Origin: an uncultured cyanobacterium
GTDB taxonomy: Bacteria; Cyanobacteriota; Cyanobacteriia; PCC-6307; Cyanobiaceae
Direction: 5' to 3'
Assembly (NCBI GenBank): GCA_903917565.1
Contig: CAIXBB010000004.1
Location: forward strand, 1-64,000
Length of the DNA stretch: 64,000 nt
Under the pieces are notes generated by a model that was given only the letters and a program-made list of their open reading frames with translations, was not told the origin of the DNA and did not search any database. Shown piece by piece: positions 19,597 to 28,311 of this stretch. Both the position numbers and the translations under genes were made by a program. The first letter of the stretch is position 1. Each line of letters opens with the position of its first letter.

Positions 19597-20496
19597 TCAG
19601 GCCTTGGGCAGGGGGATCTGCGCCAGCACCTCGGCCAGGGCGGCCTGCCAGTGTTGCCCCTCCAGCTCCAGGGTGCGCCGGGTGGTGCTTCCATCCAGCA
19701 GGGAATAGGCGGGGCGCCGGGCCGGGGTGGGGTAGTCGGCGGTGGTGATCGGCTTCACCCGGGCCGGGGCGTCGATCAGCCCCCGCACCGCCGCCTGGGC
19801 GCCGATGGCCACGGCGAAGTCGTACCAGCTGGCGGCGCCGCAGTCGCTCCAGTGGTGGTGCCCGCCCACGCCCCGCTCGATCACCCGCCAGCAGGCGGCC
19901 GCCAGCCCGGGGGTGGCCGTGGGGCAGCCCACCTGGTCGGCCACCACCTTGAGGGGCTCGCCGGCGGCGGCCCTGGCCCGGTGCAGCCGCAGCATCGTGA
20001 GGCAGAAGTTGGCCCCCACCGGCCCATACACCCAGCTGGTGCGCAGCAGGCACAGGCGCTCGGGGGGCAGGGCCGCCGCCGCCCGCCGTTCCCCCTCGGC
20101 CTTGGTGGCGCCGTACACCCCCAGGGGCCGCAGGGGTTGCTCCGGCGCGTAGGGATGGCCCTGCTCACCGTCGAACACGAAATCAGTGCTCACCTGCAGC
20201 AGCCGCCCGCCGCCGCTGGCCAGGGCTTCGGCGAAGGCCCCGGGGGCGCCGGCATTCACCGCCCCAGCCAGCTCCGCCTCTGCCTCGGCCCGATCCACCG
20301 CGGTGTAGGCGCCGGCATTGAGCACCCAGTCAGGCCGGTGCCGCCCCACCGCCGCCCGGCAGGCCCCGGGGTCGGCCAGATCCAGCTCGCCGCGGCCCGT
20401 GGCGATCAGGTCGATGCCGGCGGGGACCGAGGCCACAAGGGCCCGGCCCAGCTGGCCGTCGCGGCCGGTCAGCAGCACCCGCACCGGTTCAGGCAT
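19597..20496 (-). CDS. rfbD: dTDP-4-dehydrorhamnose reductase
   Basis: 299 residues. It carries out the last step to dTDP-L-rhamnose, NADPH reduction of the 4-keto sugar. The motifs VLLTGRDGQLGRALV, VNAGAYTAVDRAEAE, STDFVFDGEQGHPY and YGATKAEGE are all in place. Start ATG 20496. It is followed directly by rfbB. The other two pathway genes, rfbA and rfbC, are absent from the window and must be elsewhere, as polA is the upstream neighbour. Confidence 0.95.
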   Translation of the reverse strand: MPEPVRVLLTGRDGQLGRALVASVPAGIDLIATGRGELDLADPGACRAAVGRHRPDWVLNAGAYTAVDRAEAEAELAGAVNAGAPGAFAEALASGGGRLLQVSTDFVFDGEQGHPYAPEQPLRPLGVYGATKAEGERRAAAALPPERLCLLRTSWVYGPVGANFCLTMLRLHRARAAAGEPLKVVADQVGCPTATPGLAAACWRVIERGVGGHHHWSDCGAASWYDFAVAIGAQAAVRGLIDAPARVKPITTADYPTPARRPAYSLLDGSTTRRTLELEGQHWQAALAEVLAQIPLPKA

Positions 20497-20539
20497 CGAT
20501 GGCGGCGGAATGGCTCCGGCGCAGCCTACCTTCGCGCCG

Positions 20540-23467
20540 CTATTTGGCCTCCATCCAGTTGGGGCCGACCCCGGTGTCCACCGCCAGGGGCACCAGCAAC
20601 TGCACCGCCTGCTCCATGGTGCGGCGGGTGAGCGCCCGCACCTCCTCGAGCGCCTCCGGGGCCGCCTCGAGCACCAGCTCGTCGTGCACCTGCAGCAGCA
20701 GCCGCGCCGGCAGGGCGGCCGCCGTCAGCGCCTGTTGCAGGCCCACCATGGCCAGCTTGATGATGTCGGCGCTGGAGCCCTGGATCGGGGCGTTGGCGGC
20801 CGCCCGCAGCTGCTGGGCCTCCATGCCGCCGCGGCGGGCCACCTCCAGGTCGATCTCCAGCGGATCCTTGCCCCGCAACCGGCCCAGGCCGCCGGGATCG
20901 AAGTGGAAGGGGCGGCGCCGCCCCAGGATCGTCTCCACGTAGCCGCGGCTGAGGGCCAGCCGCTCCTGCAACTCCAGGAACAGGAACACCCGCGGGTAAC
21001 GCTGCTTGTAGAGGCTCAGGAACTCCTTGGCCCGCGCCTGGCCCATGCCGGTCTCCCGTGCCAGCCGCTGGGCCCCCATGCCATAGATCACCCCGAAGTT
21101 GATCGTCTTGCCCAGCCGCCGTTCTTCGGGTGTGACGCTGTCGGTCTCCAGCAGCAGCCGGGCCGTGAGGGCGTGGACGTCGTCGCCTTCGTTGTAGGCC
21201 TTCACCAGCACCGGTTCGCCCGAGAGGTGGGTGAGGATGCGCAGCTCGATCTGGGAGTAGTCGGCGCTGATCATCCGCCAGCCCTCCTGGGGCAGGAAGG
21301 CCTTGCGGATGCGGCGGCTGAACTCGGTGCGGATGGGGATGTTCTGCAGGTTGGGGTTGCTGCTCGACAGCCGCCCGGTGGCGGTCACCGCCTGGTTGAA
21401 ATCGGTGTGCACCCGCCCGGTCTCCGGCTCCACCAGGGCCGGCAGGGCCTCCACGTAGGTGCTCAGCAGCTTGCTGAGGGTGCGGTGCTCCAGCACCAGC
21501 TTCACCACCGGATGGTCGTCCTCCAGCTTCTCCAGCACCGCCGCGTCGGTGCTCCAGCCGGTCTTGGTGCGCCGCGACTTCTTGCGGTCGAGGCCCAGGC
21601 TGTCGAACAGCAGTTCCCCCAGTTGCTTGGGGGAGGCCAGGTTGAAGTCCACCCCCGCCGCCTCCTGGGCTTCCTGTTCCAGACGCACCAGGGTGGTGCT
21701 GAGCTCCTCGGCCAGCTCCTTGAGGTAGGGCACATCGATGCGGATGCCGGTGGCCTCCATCTGGGCCAGCACCGGCTCCAGGGGCAGCTCCACCTGCTCC
21801 AGCAACGGCAGCAGCGCTGGCCCCATCGCCGCCAGCTGCTGCCGCAGCAGGGCCCCCAGACGCCGGGTGAGGTGCACGTCCATGGCGCAGTAGAGGGCCG
21901 CCGCGTCGATCGGCACGTCGGCGAAGTTCTGCCCCTTGGCCACCAGATCGCCGTACGCCGTCGGGTGGAAGCCGAAGGCGCGCTCCGCCATCGCCTCCAG
22001 GCCATGTTTGTCGTTGGCATCCCGCAGGTAGTCCGCCAGCAGGGTGTCCATCACCACCCCGGCCAGGGGCAGCCCATGGCGCAGCAGGATCAGGCGGTCG
22101 TACTTGGCGTTCTGGAGCGCCTTGGGGTGGGCGGCACTGGCCAGCCAGGGCCCCAGGGCCAGCAGCACCGCAGCCAGGGACAGCTGCACCGGCGGGGGCG
22201 GTGGCGTGCTGAGCAGGTCGGCGGCGGGGGGGCTGTGGTGCCCGATGGGCACGTAGGCCAGATCCGCCAGCCCCTCCCCCCAGCACACGCCGATCCCCAC
22301 CAGCTCCGCCTTGAAGGGATTGAGCGAGGTGGTCTCGGTGTCGAGGGCCACCGGCGCCGCCGGATCGGTGCAGGCCATCAGCCTCTCCACCAGGGCCGCC
22401 AGGCCCTCCGGGGTGGTGATCAGCTCTGGCCGCAGGGCCGGCAGGCTGCCTTGGGCCTCCTGGGTTTCAGGGGCCTCTGGTGCTTCCGCTGCGGGCACCT
22501 CCGGCTCGCTGGGGGGTGCGGGGATGGCGGCGACGGGCTCGGGGGGCTCCGCAGAGAAGAGGCGGGCGAAGCCCTCGGTCTGCTTCACCAGGCTGAACAG
22601 CTCCAGCTCGGCAAGACGCGCCCCCAGTCCCTCGCTGTCCACCCGGCCCAGGGCCAGGCGGGGTTCCTGGGGCAGGGGGATCTGCACGAGGATCTCCGCC
22701 AGCATGCGGGAGCGGAAGGCATTCTCCCGGTCGGTCTCCAACTTGGTTCTCAGGGCCCCTTTCTGCTGGTCGAGGGCGGCGTAGATGCCGTCCAGGTCGC
22801 CGTGGGCCTTGAGCAGGGTCAGGGCCGTCTTGGGGCCCACCCCCTTGACGCCGGGAATGTTGTCGGAGCTGTCGCCGGTGAGGGCCTTGAGGTCCACCAC
22901 CCCCTCCGGTGGCACCCCCAGCTTCTCGATCACCTGGGCCCGGCGGATCTGGGTCGGACCGCTGTTCCTGGCGTAGGGCCCGCCACCCATGTAGAGCACG
23001 GCGATGTCGCGCGCGTCGTCCACCAGCTGGAACAGGTCCCGGTCGCCGGAGAGGATCCGCACCCGCCAGCCCTCGTCCGCCGCCCGGTTGGCCAGGGTGC
23101 CGAGCACGTCGTCGGCCTCATAGCCCGGCGCCATCGACAGGGACAGGTCGAGGCAGTCCCGGAGGATGGCCTGCAGGTTGGCCAGATCGGCGAAGAACTG
23201 CTCCGGCGCCTCCTCCCGGTGGGCCTTGTAGGCGGCGTCCGCCTCATGGCGGAAGGTGGGTTCGGCCGTATCGAAGGCGATCACCACCCCCTGGGGCCCC
23301 AGACCCTTGCAATTGTCGAGCAGGGCCTTGAGGAAGCCGTAGGTGACGCTGGTGGGCACCCCGTCCTTCGTGCTCAGGCCCCCCTCGCCGCCCTTGGCGA
23401 AGGCGTAGAAGCTGCGGAAGGCCAGCGAGTGGCCGTCCACCAGCAGCAACATGGGTGCCTCAGCCAT
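20540..23467 (-). CDS. polA: DNA polymerase I
   Basis: 975 residues. The N-terminal third is the 5'-3' exonuclease (opening LLLVDGHSLAFRSFYAF). The central 3'-5' proofreading domain looks active, with the DxE motif in ALDTETTSLNPF, NAKYD, and the YCAMD motif. The C-terminal polymerase domain has motif A DYSQIELRILTHL, motif B around KTINFGVIYGMG and motif C VHDELVLEA. A Pro/Glu-rich linker of about 60 residues follows the 5' nuclease. Start ATG 23467, 50 bases from the divergent DUF1643 gene. Confidence 0.97.
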   Translation of the reverse strand: MAEAPMLLLVDGHSLAFRSFYAFAKGGEGGLSTKDGVPTSVTYGFLKALLDNCKGLGPQGVVIAFDTAEPTFRHEADAAYKAHREEAPEQFFADLANLQAILRDCLDLSLSMAPGYEADDVLGTLANRAADEGWRVRILSGDRDLFQLVDDARDIAVLYMGGGPYARNSGPTQIRRAQVIEKLGVPPEGVVDLKALTGDSSDNIPGVKGVGPKTALTLLKAHGDLDGIYAALDQQKGALRTKLETDRENAFRSRMLAEILVQIPLPQEPRLALGRVDSEGLGARLAELELFSLVKQTEGFARLFSAEPPEPVAAIPAPPSEPEVPAAEAPEAPETQEAQGSLPALRPELITTPEGLAALVERLMACTDPAAPVALDTETTSLNPFKAELVGIGVCWGEGLADLAYVPIGHHSPPAADLLSTPPPPPVQLSLAAVLLALGPWLASAAHPKALQNAKYDRLILLRHGLPLAGVVMDTLLADYLRDANDKHGLEAMAERAFGFHPTAYGDLVAKGQNFADVPIDAAALYCAMDVHLTRRLGALLRQQLAAMGPALLPLLEQVELPLEPVLAQMEATGIRIDVPYLKELAEELSTTLVRLEQEAQEAAGVDFNLASPKQLGELLFDSLGLDRKKSRRTKTGWSTDAAVLEKLEDDHPVVKLVLEHRTLSKLLSTYVEALPALVEPETGRVHTDFNQAVTATGRLSSSNPNLQNIPIRTEFSRRIRKAFLPQEGWRMISADYSQIELRILTHLSGEPVLVKAYNEGDDVHALTARLLLETDSVTPEERRLGKTINFGVIYGMGAQRLARETGMGQARAKEFLSLYKQRYPRVFLFLELQERLALSRGYVETILGRRRPFHFDPGGLGRLRGKDPLEIDLEVARRGGMEAQQLRAAANAPIQGSSADIIKLAMVGLQQALTAAALPARLLLQVHDELVLEAAPEALEEVRALTRRTMEQAVQLLVPLAVDTGVGPNWMEAK

Positions 23468-23517
23468 TCACACCGCCGTGTCCGATCCGCCGCCACAGCC
23501 TGCCACCGCCCAGCGCC

Positions 23518-24087
23518 ATGCCTGCCTGCTTCAGTGATTGCGGCCGCTACCGCTGGTGGCTGGAGCGGGTGTGGCAGGCGGACGCCAGGCGGCTGCTGTT
23601 CATCGGCCTCAACCCCTCCAGCGCCGACGGTCGCAGCGACGATCCCACCCTGCGCCGCCTGATGGCCTTTGCGGCGGGCTGGGGCTATGGGGGCATCGAA
23701 GTGCTCAACCTGTTCGCCCGGGTCAGCCCGAACCCCGCGGCCCTGCGGCGTGACCCCGATCCGGAGGGGGCGGCCAACCGCTGCTGGCTGCGACGGCGGC
23801 TGCGGGCCCTGGCCCGGGAGCAGGGGGCGCCGGCGACCCCGATCTGGCTGGGCTGGGGGAACGGCGGCCGCCTGCTGGGGCAGGACCAGCGGGTGCTGAG
23901 CCTGCTCGGTGAGGAGAATGCGGCCCTGGTGTGTCTCGGAGAGACGGCCAGCGGCGCCCCGCTCCATCCCCTCTACCAACCGGCGGCGAGCCTGTTGCGG
24001 CCCTATGGGCCATCCTGTGGGCGTTCAGCCGCAGCCGCTGCTCCATGGCCCGCACCCCCCGCCGCTACGCCATCCACCTGTTCCTGA
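23518..24087 (+). CDS. DUF1643 domain protein
   Basis: 189 residues. DUF1643 hallmarks are visible: FSDCGRYRWWLERVW, LLFIGLNPSSAD, DPTLRRLMAFA, NLFARVSPNP and WLGWGNGG, ending with HPLYQPAASLLRPYG. The function of the family is unknown. ATG at 23518 is used, since the frame upstream lies in the divergent promoter region. The last 25 residues (Ala/Pro/Ser-rich) run over the start of the next gene and are unlike the family's end, so a small frame change near 24010 may have lengthened it. Confidence 0.8.
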   Translation: MPACFSDCGRYRWWLERVWQADARRLLFIGLNPSSADGRSDDPTLRRLMAFAAGWGYGGIEVLNLFARVSPNPAALRRDPDPEGAANRCWLRRRLRALAREQGAPATPIWLGWGNGGRLLGQDQRVLSLLGEENAALVCLGETASGAPLHPLYQPAASLLRPYGPSCGRSAAAAAPWPAPPAATPSTCS

Positions 24088-24287
24088 TCGGCGGTCACCA
24101 CCAGGAGGTGCACTTCAACACCCTTGAAGACTTCCAGGGCTGGTACGGCGGGGTGCTGAACGCGGCGGCCCTCGACGCCTTCGTGAACGTGCCGATCAGC
24201 GACCTGACCAGCGAATTCCTCGTGCTGCGGGCCGGCAGCGTCCAGGCCATCCGGGTGGAGCCGATCTACGGCGCCCTCGAAGACTGA
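24045..24287 (+). CDS. Conserved-looking small protein of unknown function
   Basis: 80 residues from ATG at 24045, overlapping the end of the DUF1643 gene by 43 bases. The sequence is well mixed (VHFNTLEDFQGWYGGVL, VNVPISDLTSEFLVLRAG) with a strand-helix look and no signal peptide or membrane segment. I do not recognise the family. Its stop lies inside the first copy of a short tandem repeat. Confidence 0.65.
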   Translation: MARTPRRYAIHLFLIGGHHQEVHFNTLEDFQGWYGGVLNAAALDAFVNVPISDLTSEFLVLRAGSVQAIRVEPIYGALED

Positions 24288-24310
24288 AGCGCGCAGTCTG
24301 AAGCGCGCAG
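24284..24310. repeat. Two tandem copies of CTGAAGCGCGCAG
   Basis: Two identical 13-base copies separated by one T, at 24284-24296 and 24298-24310. The first contains the stop codon of the 80-residue protein. Likely a small duplication between convergent gene ends. Confidence 0.8.
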
Positions 24311-24317
24311 AAGAGGC

Positions 24318-25760
24318 TCACAGGGCCGCGGCGATCCGCTCCCGGTCGCTGCCCAGCCGGTGCAGCAGCAGCCAGGTGGTGAGCAGGTCGGGCCCCTTGA
24401 GGCTGCCCAGCAGGGCGGCCCGCAGTCCCTTCATCAGCACCCCCTTCTTGACGCCGGCGGCCGTGGCGGCCTCCGCCAGCAGCCCCTGGGCGGTCTCGGC
24501 GTCCAGCGTCCCCTCCGGCAGCCGCTCCAGCAGGGCCGTCAGGGCGCCGCGGCTGCCTGGATCACTGCGCAGGGCCAGGGCCGCCCCGTCGGGCTCAGGA
24601 GCTTCGAAGAAGGGGGCGGCCTGGTCGACCCCGTCCGCCAGCAGGCTGAGGGAGGGCCCCAGCAGGGTGCAGAGATCCTCCTGCCAGGCGGCATCAGCGC
24701 CGGCCCCCTCGTCCCAGCCCCGGGCCTGCCAGAGGGGCAGCAGCCGCTGGCGCAGCTCGCCGGCCGACAGCCCATGCAGCACCTGGGCGTTGAGCCAGTT
24801 GAGCTTGTCCCAGTCGAAGCGCGCCCCGGCCCGGTTCACCCGCTCGAAGGAGAACACCGCCGCCGCCTGCTCGAGGCTGAAGCGCTCGCCGATCCCCTCC
24901 GGCGGCGACCATCCCAGCAGGGTCATGTAGTTGACCAGGGCTTCAGAGGTGTATCCCATGGCGCGGAAGTCGCCCACGGAGGTGACGCCATCGCGCTTGG
25001 AGAGTTTGCGGCCCTCCTGGTTGAGGATCAGGGGGGTGTGGGCGAACTGGGGCGGCGCCAGCCCCAGGGCCCCGTAGAGCAGCAGTTGCTTGCCGGTGTT
25101 GGCGATGTGGTCCTCGCCGCGGATCACGTGGCTGATGGCCATGGCGGCGTCGTCCACCACCACCACCAGGTTGTAGAGGGGGTCGCCGATCGCCGTGGCG
25201 GGCGCCCGGCGGGCGATCACCATGTCGCCGCCCAGGTCGCTGCCGGCCCAGCGCATCTCGCCCCGCACCAGATCGCTCCAGGTGATCGTGGCGCCGTCGT
25301 CGATGCGGAAGCGGATCACCGCCTCCCGGCCCTCAGCGATGAAGGCCTGCTGCTGCTCGGCGGTGAGGTCGCGGTGCAGGTTGTCGTAGCGGGGCGCCCG
25401 GCCCTCGGCCTGCTGGCGCTCCCGCATCGCCGCCAGCTCCGCGTCGCTGGCGTAGCAGCGGTAGGCGTGGCCGCGCTCGAGCAGCTGCTCGATGGCCTCC
25501 CGGTGGGCCTCGATGCGCTCGCTCTGCACCACCGGCTCCTCGTCCCAGTCCAGGCCCAGCCAGCGCAGGCCATCGAGGATGTTCGCGGTGAATTCCGGCC
25601 TGGAGCGTTCCCGGTCGGTGTCCTCGATGCGGATCAGGAAGGCGCCCCCCAGGTGGCGGGCGAACAGCCAGTTGAACACCGCCGTGCGGGCGGTGCCGAT
25701 GTGAAGGGTGCCGGTGGGGCTGGGGGCCAGCCGAACGCGTACGGGAACCGTTGCGGGCAC
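24318..25760 (-). CDS. gltX: Glutamyl-tRNA synthetase
   Basis: 480 residues, class I. The ATP site is [18 protein letters not shown] (HIGH variant HIGT), followed by IEDTDRERS, and the KMSKS equivalent is RKLSKRDG. In cyanobacteria this enzyme usually also charges tRNA-Gln with glutamate for amidation, and supplies Glu-tRNA for haem and chlorophyll synthesis. Start GTG 25760 with AGGAG about 12 bases upstream; the frame to 25811 adds 17 unsupported residues overlapping the tRNA. tRNA-Asp lies 24 bases upstream on the same strand. Confidence 0.95.
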   Translation of the reverse strand: MPATVPVRVRLAPSPTGTLHIGTARTAVFNWLFARHLGGAFLIRIEDTDRERSRPEFTANILDGLRWLGLDWDEEPVVQSERIEAHREAIEQLLERGHAYRCYASDAELAAMRERQQAEGRAPRYDNLHRDLTAEQQQAFIAEGREAVIRFRIDDGATITWSDLVRGEMRWAGSDLGGDMVIARRAPATAIGDPLYNLVVVVDDAAMAISHVIRGEDHIANTGKQLLLYGALGLAPPQFAHTPLILNQEGRKLSKRDGVTSVGDFRAMGYTSEALVNYMTLLGWSPPEGIGERFSLEQAAAVFSFERVNRAGARFDWDKLNWLNAQVLHGLSAGELRQRLLPLWQARGWDEGAGADAAWQEDLCTLLGPSLSLLADGVDQAAPFFEAPEPDGAALALRSDPGSRGALTALLERLPEGTLDAETAQGLLAEAATAAGVKKGVLMKGLRAALLGSLKGPDLLTTWLLLHRLGSDRERIAAAL

Positions 25761-25784
25761 GGATGCGGCTCCTGATGATGAGAA

Positions 25785-25858
25785 CGGGACTGACGGGGCT
25801 CGAACCCGCAACTTCCGCCGTGACAGGGCGGTGCTCTAACCGATTGAACTACAGTCCC
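25785..25858 (-). tRNA. tRNA-Asp (GTC)
   Basis: Read on the minus strand, a complete cloverleaf of 74 bases: acceptor GGGACTG paired with CAGTCCC, D arm around GTTCAATCGGTTAGAGC, anticodon loop CTGTCAC with GTC, and T arm CGGGTTCGAGCCCCG. The discriminator is G, as expected for Asp. CCA is not encoded. Confidence 0.95.
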
Positions 25859-25953
25859 AGACAGGCTGCGATCGCCGTTGGTGGCACGAATCGCCCCGAG
25901 GGGTGGATCCGGCGCCGATGGGCGATTGCGACAGCGCGGACGCCGACTAGGGA

Positions 25954-25983
25954 AGTATCCATCGTCACCGGTCCCCCCGTCAA
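25954..25983 (-). promoter_or_regulatory. Candidate sigma70-type promoter for tRNA-Asp/gltX
   Basis: On the minus strand TTGACG (25978-25983) stands 18 bases before GATACT (25954-25959), giving a start roughly 75 bases upstream of tRNA-Asp. The TTGACG is one of three copies in a 13-base tandem repeat. Inferred by motif match only. Confidence 0.5.
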
Positions 25984-26014
25984 CGCAGCCCGTCAACGCC
26001 GCCCGTCAACGTCG
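25976..26014. repeat. Three 13-base tandem repeats containing TTGACG on the minus strand
   Basis: CCCGTCAACGCAG, CCCGTCAACGCCG and CCCGTCAACGTCG follow each other without spacers. On the minus strand each copy gives a -35-like TTGACG. The copy nearest the tRNA-Asp gene is the one with a plausible -10 box. Confidence 0.85.
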
Positions 26015-26060
26015 CCAGAAGGGTGGCTGGCGCGGGGTCCGGGGCGTCGATCGGCCGCAG

Positions 26061-26086
26061 AAAAAGCCCCGTGCCGGGCACGGGGC
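26061..26086 (-). terminator. Rho-independent terminator after hcp
   Basis: On the minus strand a 10-base-pair GC hairpin (GCCCCGTGCC / GGCACGGGGC, 26066-26086) is followed at once by TTTTT. It lies 45 bases past the stop of the 62-residue Hcp gene and probably ends the rplS-tRNA-Trp-hcp transcript. Confidence 0.8.
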
Positions 26087-26130
26087 ATAGGGCCTTGGCC
26101 GTCAGGCGGGGGCGACAGAACCCCTGATCC

Positions 26131-26319
26131 TCAGGGGCGGAAGCCGGCGGGTTCGATCAGGCGCACCTGATTCCCCCGGGCGGTGAATTCCCGCCCCTGG
26201 TCGCTCTGGACAACGACCCGACCTCCGGACTTGACCCGGATCACCCGGGCCCGGACCCAGCCAAGGGCTGCTGATTCCAGCACCTTGACCACATCACCGG
26301 GTTGTAGATCCAACTCCAT
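26131..26319 (-). CDS. Hyper-conserved picocyanobacterial protein (Hcp)
   Basis: 62 residues, opening MELDLQPGDVVKVLESA and ending LIEPAGFRP. This matches, from memory, the hyper-conserved protein known in Prochlorococcus and marine Synechococcus, both in length and almost every residue. The composition suggests a small beta-barrel, SH3- or KOW-like, with basic stretches (RARVIRVKSGGR), so nucleic-acid or ribosome contact is plausible; its role is not settled. ATG at 26319. It lies between tRNA-Trp and tRNA-Asp, downstream of rplS, and is the strongest taxonomic marker in the window. Confidence 0.85.
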   Translation of the reverse strand: MELDLQPGDVVKVLESAALGWVRARVIRVKSGGRVVVQSDQGREFTARGNQVRLIEPAGFRP

Positions 26320-26355
26320 GTTCGGAACCACGAGACTGCATAGGGGACCATCGAA

Positions 26356-26428
26356 CGCGCCGTGGAGGACTTGAACCCCCGACATCAGGTTTTGGAGACC
26401 TGCGTTCTACCAACTGAACTAACGGCGC
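26356..26428 (-). tRNA. tRNA-Trp (CCA)
   Basis: On the minus strand, 73 bases: acceptor GCGCCGT with ACGGCGC, D arm around AGTTCAGTTGGTAGAAC, anticodon loop CTCCAAA with CCA flanked by CAGGT/ACCTG, T arm GGGGGTTCAAGTCCTCC, discriminator G. CCA tail not encoded. Confidence 0.95.
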
Positions 26429-26493
26429 AAGGCGATGGTCCCTGGAAAGCGTGAGAGGGAAACGCGGGCAATGAAATCCCGTGAAACCAGGCT

Positions 26494-26976
26494 TCAGCGA
26501 TCGAAGCGCTGTTTGACGCGAGTGGCTTTACCCACCCGGTCACGCAGATAGAAGAGCTTCGCCCGACGCACCTTACCGCGCCGCTCCACCTTGACGGAAG
26601 CGACCTGAGGGCTGTGCAGCATGAAGACCCGCTCCACGCCGATGCCCTGGAAAATGCGGCGCACGGTGATGGTCTGGTTGAGGCCGCCGTGGCGTTTGGC
26701 GATCACCACGCCCTCGTAGGGCTGCACCCGCTCCTTGTTGCCTTCCCTGATGCGCACGCCCACCTTGACGGTGTCGCCCACGTAGATGTCGGGCAGATCG
26801 CTCTTCAGCTGACCCGCCTCGAACTCCTCGATCAGCGCCCGGGCGCTGAGCTTGCCCGTGGTGACCTTCACGCCGTTTGCTGCGTTGGCAGTCACGGTTT
26901 CCGCTTGCACCGACTGGGGCTCCGCGTCTGGGGTCTGCTGGTCCACTTCCGTGGACGGATCGATCTCGGTTGCCAT
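26494..26976 (-). CDS. rplS: 50S ribosomal protein L19
   Basis: 160 residues. The conserved core starts near [14 protein letters not shown] and includes [32 protein letters not shown] and the C-terminal [19 protein letters not shown]. About 45 N-terminal acidic/Thr-rich residues precede it, an extension commonly seen in cyanobacterial L19. ATG at 26976 gives MATEIDPS; the frame to 27009 is not needed. L19 sits at the interface of the two ribosomal subunits. Followed by tRNA-Trp and hcp on the same strand. Confidence 0.95.
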   Translation of the reverse strand: MATEIDPSTEVDQQTPDAEPQSVQAETVTANAANGVKVTTGKLSARALIEEFEAGQLKSDLPDIYVGDTVKVGVRIREGNKERVQPYEGVVIAKRHGGLNQTITVRRIFQGIGVERVFMLHSPQVASVKVERRGKVRRAKLFYLRDRVGKATRVKQRFDR

Positions 26977-27018
26977 CCCTGTTCTCGGAGCGCCAGGCCA
27001 AACCAACACCTTACCGCC

Positions 27019-27366
27019 TCAGGTGACCCCCTTCCCCCCACGCCGCCGCCAGCCCCGCCGCAACCGCTCCCAGGCCAGGGCGCCGCCGGTGACGAGCATC
27101 CACAGCAGCCCGAGGCCGTTGAGCAGTACGTAAAGCGACTCGCCCACCTCGCCCACCCAGGCCTGGAGCCATTCGCCCTCGTGCAGCACCATCAGCGGAT
27201 GGGCCTGGTCCCGGCTCAGCCCGCCCCAGTCGCGCAGCAGCCGGTAGCCCACCCCCGTGATCGCTGAGAGCAGCAGGGGGGCGAGCACCAGCGGCGCCAG
27301 CCAGGCATGGGCCTGCCGCAGGCGGGCACCCCAGGACGGGGCGGCGGCTGGGGTGGGGTTGGACAC
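27019..27366 (-). CDS. Small PepSY-like membrane protein
   Basis: 115 residues with two membrane segments (about 25-45 and 82-98) and a short soluble part between. The N-terminal LRQAHAWLAPLVLAPLLLSAITG resembles the first helix of PepSY-associated transmembrane proteins. Start is GTG at 27366, 39 bases from the divergent map gene. Function unknown; it ends just upstream of rplS on the same strand. Confidence 0.65.
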   Translation of the reverse strand: MSNPTPAAAPSWGARLRQAHAWLAPLVLAPLLLSAITGVGYRLLRDWGGLSRDQAHPLMVLHEGEWLQAWVGEVGESLYVLLNGLGLLWMLVTGGALAWERLRRGWRRRGGKGVT

Positions 27367-27405
27367 GGGGAATCGACGGCTGGAGGGACGTCATTGATAA
27401 CTTGA

Positions 27406-28290
27406 ATGTCCGGCTTCGTACCCCACCGCATGAACCTGTTCGCCGATCTGCTGGCCAGCACCAACGGCGTCAAGGGCGGTGGCACCCCTCTCACCCAGGC
27501 CGGCCCCCGCATCCAGAAGGGCCGCCGCGGCGTCGAGGTGAAATCGGCCCGGGAGATCGCGATCATGCGCCAGGCCAGCCGCATCGTGGCCACGGTGCTG
27601 CGGGAGATCATCGACATGGCCGCCCCGGGCATGACCACCGGCGACCTCGACCGCCACGCGGAGGCCCGCATCCGCGCCATGGGGGCCACCCCCAGCTTCA
27701 AGGGCTACCACGGTTTCCCCGCCAGCATCTGCGCCAGCATCAACAACGAGGTTGTGCATGGCATCCCCAGTGCCAAGAGGGTGATCAAGGCCGGCGACCT
27801 GGTCAAGATCGACACCGGGGCCTACTTCGAGGGCTTCCATGGCGACAGCTGCGTCACCCTCTGCGTTGGCGAGGGCGTGCCCGAGGAGGCCCGCCGTCTC
27901 AGCCGCGTGGCCCAGGAATCGCTGATGCAGGGCCTGGCCACCGTGAAGGCCGGCAGCACCCTGCTGGAGCTGGCCGGCGCGGTCCAGGACCACGTCGAGG
28001 CCAATGGCTACGCCATCGTCGAGGACTACACGGGCCACGGCGTCGGCCGCAACCTGCATGAGGAGCCCTCGGTGTTCAACTACCGCACCAGTGATCTGCC
28101 CAACATGCAGCTGCGCTCCGGCATGACCCTGGCGGTGGAGCCGATCCTCAACGCCGGAAGCAAGGGCTGCCGCACCCTCAAGGACCGCTGGACCGTGGTG
28201 ACGGTGGACGGCAGCCTCTCGGCCCAGTGGGAGCACACCATCGTCGTCACCGCCGACGGCTGCGACATCCTCACCGACCGCGATTTCTAG
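27406..28290 (+). CDS. map: Methionine aminopeptidase, type I
   Basis: 294 residues. It removes the initiator methionine from new proteins. All metal ligands are visible: Asp in [10 protein letters not shown] and GDSC, His in TGHGVGR, Glu in AVEP and WEHT; the substrate-site His is in KGYHGFP. About 45 extra residues precede the catalytic core. ATG at 27406 is used; ATG at 27430 (MNLFADLL) is an equal alternative. Confidence 0.95.
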   Translation: MSGFVPHRMNLFADLLASTNGVKGGGTPLTQAGPRIQKGRRGVEVKSAREIAIMRQASRIVATVLREIIDMAAPGMTTGDLDRHAEARIRAMGATPSFKGYHGFPASICASINNEVVHGIPSAKRVIKAGDLVKIDTGAYFEGFHGDSCVTLCVGEGVPEEARRLSRVAQESLMQGLATVKAGSTLLELAGAVQDHVEANGYAIVEDYTGHGVGRNLHEEPSVFNYRTSDLPNMQLRSGMTLAVEPILNAGSKGCRTLKDRWTVVTVDGSLSAQWEHTIVVTADGCDILTDRDF

Positions 28291-28311
28291 GCCCCATCGC
28301 CGCCCCATCCC

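Noticed and set aside
23455-23517. Longer start for the DUF1643 protein
   Set aside because: It would overlap the polA start and lacks family similarity; ATG 23518 fits.
20318-23662. An 1114-codon open frame antisense to polA
   Set aside because: The composition is typical of a mirrored GC-rich gene and polA is certain on the other strand.
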